Assembly (NCBI GenBank): GCA_031548515.1
Contig: JAVBRB010000018.1
Span: 1 to 28,604, forward strand
Direction: 5' to 3'
DNA: 28,604 bases
Origin: UBA940 sp031548515
GTDB lineage: Bacteria; Bacteroidota; Bacteroidia; Bacteroidales; Rikenellaceae
Part shown: in pieces, positions 23,765 through 28,604 of the stretch
Layout of the letters: every line of letters starts with the position of its first letter
How positions within the stretch are numbered: position 1 is the first letter of the stretch
Translations under genes and position numbers: made by a program
The notes under the pieces: generated by a model
Told to the model about the DNA's origin: nothing
Databases searched by the model: none
What the model saw: the letters and a program-made list of their open reading frames with translations, nothing else

Positions 23765-25036
23765 ATGAAAAAAAACATGTTTATTATGCTGGCTGCCGCC
23801 GTTACGCTGGCTGCCTGTAACAATGAAAAAGAGCCGGAATTCAATCCCACCCCTGCCGAGCAGTGGGGCAAGACCATGGCCGGAAACGATCCCGAAGAGA
23901 TCATCTGGCCCGATCTTTCGGAAAATTTCTGGGAGTACACCATGGATGCCGAAAAGTATCCCGCCACCGGCCTGCGCATAGCCGGCCGGTTCCCCGACGA
24001 TAACGCCCGCTTTTTCAACATCACCCTCTACGATGATAATTCGACGGCTCGCATCGCCTCGATAGAGGACTTCAATATCGTTCCTTCGAGCGGCCGGAAT
24101 CCATTCGCCGAGGAAGGTGTGACGGGCGAGAGCCGGTTCGAGGTAAATCTGGTCCCCGCAGGCACTCCCGCAAGCGCGACCGCCGGCCTGGAAAACGTAC
24201 TGGAGTTCCCCGCAAGCACCAAAAGGCTCTGCCTGCTGCTGCGCATCTATTTCAACTCGACGGACCACAACACCGGTTTCGGCGGAGTGGAGTTGCCGTC
24301 GATCACATTCTTCGATACGAATACCGGCGCGGTTAAAGGCAAGGCCGTGCGCGCCGCATCGACCTATTACACCAAGTGCGCCATGATCGTGAACAGCATT
24401 CCGGAACTCCAGTCGGTACAGGCCCTGGTATTCACCCTGGCTCCCAATCTCCTGTATCCGAACGGCCCCACGGGCTACGTCACAGCGGCCAACCGCATGA
24501 CCGACGGCGATGTGCTTCTGTTCCGCTTCATCCCGCCCCATTCGCCGGCTTCGGTCTCGGAGAATACTACCGCCGACGTCCGCTACTGGTCGATCTGCGT
24601 GGGCGACAAAGCCACCCACACGCCGCTTACCATACCCGACCGCAGAGTGGTCATGGATGGCGACTATGCCAATTTTATGGTCATAGACAAAAATGACGCC
24701 AATTATGATGCGGCTATAGCCGCCGCCGCGACCCATAAGATCAACGTCCTTACATGGGACCGCGCAAAATCGGGCGACCAACTAATGATCTTCTACCGCC
24801 AGATGTACATCCGCAGCGGTTACGAGAACTCGGTACAACTGATCACTCCGTATCCGCCGCTCAAGAACGGCCTGCCAGATCCGACGCAACCCGTCATGAA
24901 CGTCAATGCCGCCCACAGGGTTTTAGGCCAGCACGGTCCTTCAGGCCTGAAAGTTCCCACAACCACTTTGCTGGCGCCAACCTTCGAACAGATGAAAGGT
25001 GCGGTCATGCGCTTCGAGGGTTCGGTGGAGCAGTAG
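23765..25036 (+). CDS. Putative lipoprotein of unknown function (423 aa)
   Basis: The protein is exported, with lipobox TLAAC at Cys18 followed by NNEKEPE; the acidic residues after Cys are compatible with the surface-export signals known in Bacteroidota. ATG 23765 is preferred over 23753 because it gives a standard MKKN signal start. The body resembles, from memory only, uncharacterised secreted proteins of Actinobacteria and Proteobacteria. Aligned landmarks are TGLRIAGRFPDDNARFFN, NPFAEEGVTG, LLLRIYFNSTDHNTGFGG, VRYWSICVGDK and a C-terminal GDQLMIFYRQM. No catalytic motif is recognised. It stands alone, with its own promoter and a strong terminator. Its codons are somewhat more GC-rich than the flanking AT-rich spacers. 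Confidence 0.82.
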   Translation: MKKNMFIMLAAAVTLAACNNEKEPEFNPTPAEQWGKTMAGNDPEEIIWPDLSENFWEYTMDAEKYPATGLRIAGRFPDDNARFFNITLYDDNSTARIASIEDFNIVPSSGRNPFAEEGVTGESRFEVNLVPAGTPASATAGLENVLEFPASTKRLCLLLRIYFNSTDHNTGFGGVELPSITFFDTNTGAVKGKAVRAASTYYTKCAMIVNSIPELQSVQALVFTLAPNLLYPNGPTGYVTAANRMTDGDVLLFRFIPPHSPASVSENTTADVRYWSICVGDKATHTPLTIPDRRVVMDGDYANFMVIDKNDANYDAAIAAAATHKINVLTWDRAKSGDQLMIFYRQMYIRSGYENSVQLITPYPPLKNGLPDPTQPVMNVNAAHRVLGQHGPSGLKVPTTTLLAPTFEQMKGAVMRFEGSVEQ

Positions 25037-25058
25037 CAACGAAAGGCTCAACATATAT

Positions 25059-25094
25059 AAATCGAGGCTGCCCTGCTACAGGCAGCCTCGATTT
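25059..25094 (+). terminator. Strong terminator after the lipoprotein gene
   Basis: The arms 25059-25072 and 25081-25094 are perfectly complementary over 14 bp, with core CGAGGCTGCC and an 8-nt loop. The 3' arm ends in TTT followed by an AT-rich tail. Confidence 0.85.
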
Positions 25095-25344
25095 ATTCAT
25101 ACCGCCGCCGAATGCAGCACAGGAGCGGTCGAAATTTGTAAAAACCATTTGCAAAATGACAAAATAAATCCATATCGGCCTGCGTTATTTTTCATCACAA
25201 AAAATAGCCGCACCGTACAATAACATTGTTTTTATCGCGTTAGGAGAATAGAAAAATTTTTAATTAAAAAAATCGAGCTGGTTTGCCTATGGTATGATTT
25301 TCGACGCTTTTCAGATTAACCAAAAATATACAACAGAAAAGAGT
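25095..25344. other. AT-rich spacer upstream of the HtrA gene
   Basis: This gene-free stretch becomes strongly AT-rich after about 25140. The nearest promoter-like boxes are imperfect (TATTTTTC at 25186-25193 and TAACATTG at 25221-25228), and neither has a -33 element at the right distance. An ATG at 25294 is in frame with the HtrA gene but would put 17 unlikely residues ahead of the signal anchor. Nothing else is supported. Confidence 0.5.
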
Positions 25345-26862
25345 ATGAAAAACAAAGGATTATTTGTGGCCGCTGCCGTGATCGCGTCGGCCCTTATCGG
25401 CGGTGTGACAGCTTACACCGTCACCAGGGTAAGCAATCCCTCAAAACAGGAGGTCCGCACGATAGAAAAAGTCGTCGAGTCGGGCTTCGAGAATGCAGGA
25501 AGCCATTTTACGGCCTACTCACCCGACCAGTATCCCGACCTCACCTATGCCGCTGAAAATGCCGTGAAGGGCGTGGTGGGGGTTATCAAAACGGAAGAAA
25601 TCCCGCAATATTCATCAAGAGGCGGATTCGACCCGTTCCTGGAATTTTTCGGTATCCCGCAGAGGGAGCAGCAGGATCAGGGCGAAACGCGCTACAGGGA
25701 ACAGATGTCCGGCGGTTCGGGCGTCATTATCAGTCCCGACGGCTATATCGTTACCAACCACCACGTCGTGGTTAACGCAAGCAAACTTTCTGTCAAGTTG
25801 CCCGACGGCAAAACCTACGACGCAAAGCTAGTAGGTACGGACGAAGACACCGAGATCGCCCTGCTGAAGATAGAGGCGACCGGTCTTCCGTCGCTGCCGT
25901 TCGGCAGTTCCGACGCGCTGAGGCTGGGGGAGTGGGTACTTGCAATAGGAAACCCCTATGAGCTGCACTCGACTGTGACGCACGGTATTGTAAGTGCCAA
26001 ATCGCGCACTTTGGGCGCGATCCAGACTTCGGGCGGCATGGGTATCGAATCGTTCATACAAACCGATGCGGCGGTCAATCCTGGCAACTCGGGCGGCGCG
26101 CTCGTCAACACCAAAGGCGAACTCGTAGGTATCAATACCCTTATAAAATCACCTACCGGCACCTTCACGGGCTATTCATTTGCGGTTCCGGAAACCATCG
26201 TTCGCAAAGTCGTTGCCGATCTCAAGGAATACGGCGTGGTACAGCGCGCCCTGATAGGCATACTTTACGTTCCTATAGACGACCGCTTCATACGAACTGA
26301 GGGAGAAGAACTCGGGATCAAAGAGACCGGAGGCATCTATGTAGAGGAAGTGGCCAAAGAGGGTGCTGCAGAAGCCGCCGGAATCAAGAAGGGAGACATC
26401 ATTACAGAGATGGACGGAGTAACCATCACCGATGGCGCATCAGTCGCAAATGTCATCAGCCGGAAGCGGCCGGGCGACATTATTAAAATAATTGCAAAAA
26501 GGGACGGAAAAGTGAAACAATTCGACGTCACTTTACGTAATAAAGCCGGAAAGAGTGAGCTGATCGCCAAGGACACTTTCGACGCCGTCAAGTCGCTGGG
26601 TGGAGAATTCGCGAATATCAATCTGTCCGACAAGCAGAAAAAAGAGCTGGGAATCAAGGGCGGGATCCAGGTCGCGTCGATAGAACGCGGCGGAATACTC
26701 GACCGCGCCCATGTTCAAAAAGGATACATTATAACCCATATCAACGATACGCCGATATATTCGGTAAACGACCTCTATAAAATAGCCGACAAGATAACAT
26801 TCATCGAAGGAGTGTATCCGAACGGAAGGCCGATGTCATATTCGCTGGTTGCAGCCGAATGA
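25345..26862 (+). CDS. HtrA/DegP-family serine protease with two PDZ domains
   Basis: This is a periplasmic Do-like protease/chaperone of 505 residues. It starts MKNKGLFVAAAVIASALIGG, a signal peptide or anchor; ATG 25345 is chosen over 25294 for that reason. The trypsin-like domain has TNHHVV with catalytic His140 and NPGNSGGAL with Ser249. The position normally held by the catalytic Asp (family pattern D-I/L-A-L) reads TEIALLKI, that is Glu170; the codon is GAG. Two PDZ domains follow: GIYVEEVAKEGAAEAAGIKK near 330-420, and a second around GIQVASIERGGILDRAHVQK to the C-terminus. A substituted triad could lower peptidase activity or be normal for this lineage. Confidence 0.93.
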   Translation: MKNKGLFVAAAVIASALIGGVTAYTVTRVSNPSKQEVRTIEKVVESGFENAGSHFTAYSPDQYPDLTYAAENAVKGVVGVIKTEEIPQYSSRGGFDPFLEFFGIPQREQQDQGETRYREQMSGGSGVIISPDGYIVTNHHVVVNASKLSVKLPDGKTYDAKLVGTDEDTEIALLKIEATGLPSLPFGSSDALRLGEWVLAIGNPYELHSTVTHGIVSAKSRTLGAIQTSGGMGIESFIQTDAAVNPGNSGGALVNTKGELVGINTLIKSPTGTFTGYSFAVPETIVRKVVADLKEYGVVQRALIGILYVPIDDRFIRTEGEELGIKETGGIYVEEVAKEGAAEAAGIKKGDIITEMDGVTITDGASVANVISRKRPGDIIKIIAKRDGKVKQFDVTLRNKAGKSELIAKDTFDAVKSLGGEFANINLSDKQKKELGIKGGIQVASIERGGILDRAHVQKGYIITHINDTPIYSVNDLYKIADKITFIEGVYPNGRPMSYSLVAAE

Positions 26863-26912
26863 CCGTCAACCCAAAGCGGAACTGCGATATGTAGGTGAAA
26901 TCATACCACTTA

Positions 26913-26962
26913 AATCCTCCCCGGAGCCTGTCCCGAGCAAAAGCGAGGGAGCCGGGAGGATT
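26913..26962. repeat. Imperfect cruciform with 9-bp perfect ends
   Basis: AATCCTCCC (26913-26921) and GGGAGGATT (26954-26962) enclose an inner TCCC-GA-GC / GC-GA-GGGA hairpin with an AAAA loop. It lies between htrA and rpoD. It lacks a T-run, so it is more like a dispersed intergenic repeat than a terminator. A weak hairpin followed by T5 (about 26984-27004) is the likelier htrA terminator. Confidence 0.6.
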
Positions 26963-27000
26963 CAGGAGGGGTGATCGGACTCGAAAAGCTTGAAAAGCCT

Positions 27001-27094
27001 TTTTAATGTGAGTTCGGGATAAGAAAGACAGAAAACAGATTTATATAAATGAAACAAGGGGGATAATATTTCTTATCCCGAATTCATATTAAAA
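27001..27094. repeat. 94-bp inverted-repeat element abutting rpoD (MITE-like)
   Basis: The arms 27001-27026 and 27069-27094 are complementary at 24 of 26 positions, including a perfect 14-bp core (TTCGGGATAAGAAA and its complement), around a 42-bp AT-rich centre. TTAA stands near both ends (27003-27006 and 27089-27092) and could be a target duplication, giving an 82-bp insertion. The right arm ends on the A of the rpoD start codon. No transposase is present, and no TAnnTTTG promoter for rpoD was found here. Confidence 0.65.
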
Positions 27095-27954
27095 TGAGAC
27101 AACTTAAGATCACCAAGTCCATTACCAACCGCGAAAGCGCCTCGCTGGACAAATACCTGCAGGAGATCGGTAAAGAGGACTTGATCACCGTCGAAGAAGA
27201 GGTGGAACTTGCCCAGCGCATCAAAAAGGGCGACCAGGAAGCTCTGGAAAAGCTGACCAAAGCCAACCTCAGATTCGTGGTTTCAGTGGCAAAACAGTAC
27301 CAAAACCAGGGCCTTAGCCTTCCCGACCTTATCAACGAAGGCAATCTCGGGCTGATAAAGGCCGCTGAAAAATTCGACGAAACGCGCGGATTCAAATTCA
27401 TTTCATATGCCGTGTGGTGGATACGCCAGTCTATTCTCCAGGCACTGGCCGAGCAGTCGCGCATCGTACGCCTGCCGCTCAACCAGGTGGGGTCGCTCAA
27501 CAAGATCAATAAAGCCTTCGCCAAGTTCGAGCAGGAGAATGAGCGCACACCGTCGCCCGAAGAGCTGGCCGCCGTGTTGGACCTTCCGCGCGACAAGGTG
27601 ACCGACACCATGAGGGTCGCAGGACGTCATGTCTCGGTGGACGCCCCGTTCGCCGACGGCGAGGACAACAACCTGCTGGACGTTCTGGTCAATGCAGATT
27701 CGCCAAACGCCGACCGCGGCCTGATAAACGAATCGCTCGGGACCGAAATAGAACGAGCATTGGCTACGCTTACCGAACGCGAAAAGGATATAGTGAAGTA
27801 CTTTTTCGGCATCGGCTGTTCGGAGATGACGCTCGAGGAGATAGGCGACAAATTCGGCCTGACGCGCGAACGCGTGCGCCAGATCAAGGAAAAAGCCATC
27901 CGCCGGCTGCGCCACAGTTCCAAAAGCAAGTGGCTGAAATCATATCTGGGGTAA
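27094..27954 (+). CDS. rpoD: Primary sigma factor (RpoD/SigA)
   Basis: This is the housekeeping RNA polymerase sigma-70 subunit, which in Bacteroidota recognises the TTTG/TAnnTTTG promoters seen across this window. It has 286 residues and lacks region 1.1, as usual for the phylum. Region 1.2 begins SLDKYLQEIGKEDLIT. Region 2 includes ANLRFVVSVAKQYQNQGL, DLINEGNLGLIKAAEKFD and FISYAVWWIRQSILQAL. Region 3 carries ERTPSPEELAAVL. Region 4 ends with the helix-turn-helix TLEEIGDKFGLTRERVRQIK. The start at ATG 27094 follows directly on an inverted-repeat element, so the leader and promoter are unclear. Confidence 0.97.
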   Translation: MRQLKITKSITNRESASLDKYLQEIGKEDLITVEEEVELAQRIKKGDQEALEKLTKANLRFVVSVAKQYQNQGLSLPDLINEGNLGLIKAAEKFDETRGFKFISYAVWWIRQSILQALAEQSRIVRLPLNQVGSLNKINKAFAKFEQENERTPSPEELAAVLDLPRDKVTDTMRVAGRHVSVDAPFADGEDNNLLDVLVNADSPNADRGLINESLGTEIERALATLTEREKDIVKYFFGIGCSEMTLEEIGDKFGLTRERVRQIKEKAIRRLRHSSKSKWLKSYLG

Positions 27955-27968
27955 CAATGAACCATATG

Positions 27969-27999
27969 AAAAACGCGGGATTTTCGTCCCGCGTTTTTT
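27969..27999 (+). terminator. rpoD terminator
   Basis: AAAAACGCGGGA (27969-27980) and TCCCGCGTTTTT (27987-27998) form a perfect 12-bp stem with a 6-nt loop, ending in six T residues. It lies 14 nt after the rpoD stop. Confidence 0.9.
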
Positions 28000-28000
28000 A

Positions 28001-28032
28001 TTCGCCTTCCATGGAAATGATATCTACATTTG
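28001..28032 (+). promoter_or_regulatory. Promoter for the small secreted protein gene
   Basis: TTCG (28001-28004, one mismatch to TTTG) and TACATTTG (28025-28032, perfect -7 box) are 20 bp apart. It follows immediately on the rpoD terminator and stands 30 nt before the start codon. Confidence 0.65.
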
Positions 28033-28062
28033 CATATAAACAGATTCCCTTATTCGTCTGTT

Positions 28063-28299
28063 ATGAAAAAGATTATATCATCATGTACATTGGCGATTGC
28101 TTGCTTTTCCGCCGCCAGCGCCATGGCATGGATCCCTTATTTCACGCCCGCTGCGCCGGAAGCCGTTCGCAGCTATGTGGAGGATATCGACAGGAAGAAA
28201 TGCACCTGTCGCGGGATAAAACTCTACGGCAAGGTCAGGGTGGTCGAGAGTTTCCCGGATCTGAAAGTAAAGGTCGTGGAGTCGTTCCCCGGAATGTAA
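28063..28299 (+). CDS. Small secreted protein with VESFP repeats (78 aa)
   Basis: The 78-residue protein has a signal peptide (MKK, hydrophobic core, probable cleavage after SAMA) and a short mature part. A CTC motif precedes two near-identical units, KVRVVESFPDL and KVKVVESFPGM, at the C-terminus. I recall longer proteins built of such FP-containing beta-strand units (VVESFPD, FVDSFPD) in Bacteroidota and Proteobacteria, where many repeats probably form a beta-solenoid. This copy is short, with only two units. It has its own promoter and a terminator-like hairpin downstream. Function is unknown. Confidence 0.8.
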   Translation: MKKIISSCTLAIACFSAASAMAWIPYFTPAAPEAVRSYVEDIDRKKCTCRGIKLYGKVRVVESFPDLKVKVVESFPGM

Positions 28300-28316
28300 G
28301 CCGTAACGCGGTTTAT

Positions 28317-28341
28317 AGAGAGTCGAAAGGTTCTCTTTTTT
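28317..28341 (+). terminator. Terminator after the small secreted protein gene
   Basis: AGAGAG (28317-28322) pairs with TTCTCT (28331-28336, one G-T pair) across an 8-nt loop, followed by T residues to 28341. It runs into the end of the convergent gene. Confidence 0.6.
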
Positions 28342-28604
28342 AACTCATAATCGATTTTATCGCATCGGCAATGCGTTCGCCGTCGAGGGCGGCCGAGATT
28401 ATGCCGCCTGCATATCCGGCCCCTTCGCCGGCAGGGTAGAGATTCGGTATTTGCGGATGTGCAAGCGTTTCGCGGTCGCGCGGAATACGGACTGGCGTCG
28501 ACGTGCGCGACTCGACGCCCACCACTACCGCTTCGTTGGTTACGAATCCGCGCATTTTGCGCCCGAAGGTCGAGATTCCAGAACGCAGCGCACCGGATAT
28601 AAAA
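28340..28604 (-). CDS. FAD-dependent oxidoreductase (COG2509-like), C-terminal fragment
   Basis: The minus-strand frame is open to the window edge, so the N-terminus lies beyond 28604; about 87 residues are seen. They include GRKMRGFVTNEAVVVGVESR, SRTSTPVRIPRD and the dinucleotide-enzyme ending NLYPAGEGAGYAGGIISAAL. This matches the C-terminal signature of the uncharacterised NAD(P)/FAD-dependent dehydrogenases of COG2509 as I recall them. The GEGAGYAGG segment contacts FAD in this fold. The internal ATG at 28555 is not a start. The substrate is unknown. Confidence 0.85.
   Translation of the reverse strand, partial: FISGALRSGISTFGRKMRGFVTNEAVVVGVESRTSTPVRIPRDRETLAHPQIPNLYPAGEGAGYAGGIISAALDGERIADAIKSIMS

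Noticed and set aside
1..28604. CRISPR array, prophage or complete insertion sequence
   Set aside because: No regularly spaced repeats, phage structural genes, integrase or transposase were seen; only the small inverted-repeat element before rpoD is transposon-like.

Overview
The window looks like chromosomal DNA of a gut-type member of the Bacteroidota, most likely a Rikenellaceae/Alistipes relative. This is an inference from four things. Promoters repeatedly match the Bacteroidota pattern (TTTG or TTG, 19-21 bp, TAnnTTTG). The primary sigma factor lacks region 1.1. A BlaR1-like protease carries SusC/TonB-plug-like modules. A cysteate synthase is present next to a membrane reductase-like gene, as expected of sulfonolipid makers. 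Most genes are GC-rich, apart from one AT-rich stretch inside the restriction gene.

Layout: 1-3650 holds the end of a Type III restriction-modification operon (mod C-terminus, then res). The natural start of res is broken by a TGA at codon 4. A tRNA-Lys(UUU) gene with its terminator follows on the minus strand (3823-3945), its 3' end facing the R-M genes. Interleaved divergent promoters serve the tRNA and the alternative spermidine pathway: carboxy(nor)spermidine dehydrogenase, a small secreted protein, and carboxy(nor)spermidine decarboxylase (4099-6714). Next comes cysteate synthase plus a DUF1295/steroid-5-alpha-reductase-like membrane protein (6785-9002), behind a promoter with an 18-bp perfect palindrome between its -33 and -7 boxes. 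A BlaI/BlaR1-type module (9176-12049) has two matching operators and five plug-like modules on the protease.

The middle is mostly housekeeping. A minus-strand operon encodes a phosphohexomutase (GlmM-like), a small membrane protein and an M20 dipeptidase (12133-15142). A uridine-phosphorylase-like gene is divergent from it. dnaN, an ExoX-like DEDDh exonuclease and a LysM/periplasmic-binding fusion protein form a plus-strand cluster (16221-19919). typA and metK lie on the minus strand, and metK has a roughly 290-nt structured leader with two mutually exclusive pairings.

The right end has an unrecognised lipoprotein, an HtrA/DegP-type protease with Glu at the usual catalytic Asp position, and the primary sigma factor gene. 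The sigma gene's start codon abuts a 94-bp inverted-repeat element that resembles a MITE with TTAA ends. A short secreted protein with VESFP repeats follows. The window closes with the C-terminal part of a COG2509-like FAD oxidoreductase on the minus strand.

The most promising leads are the plug-decorated BlaR1, the metK leader, the cysteate synthase locus with its operator-like palindrome, and the element abutting rpoD. All functional statements rest on reading the sequence and on memory of families; no search was run.
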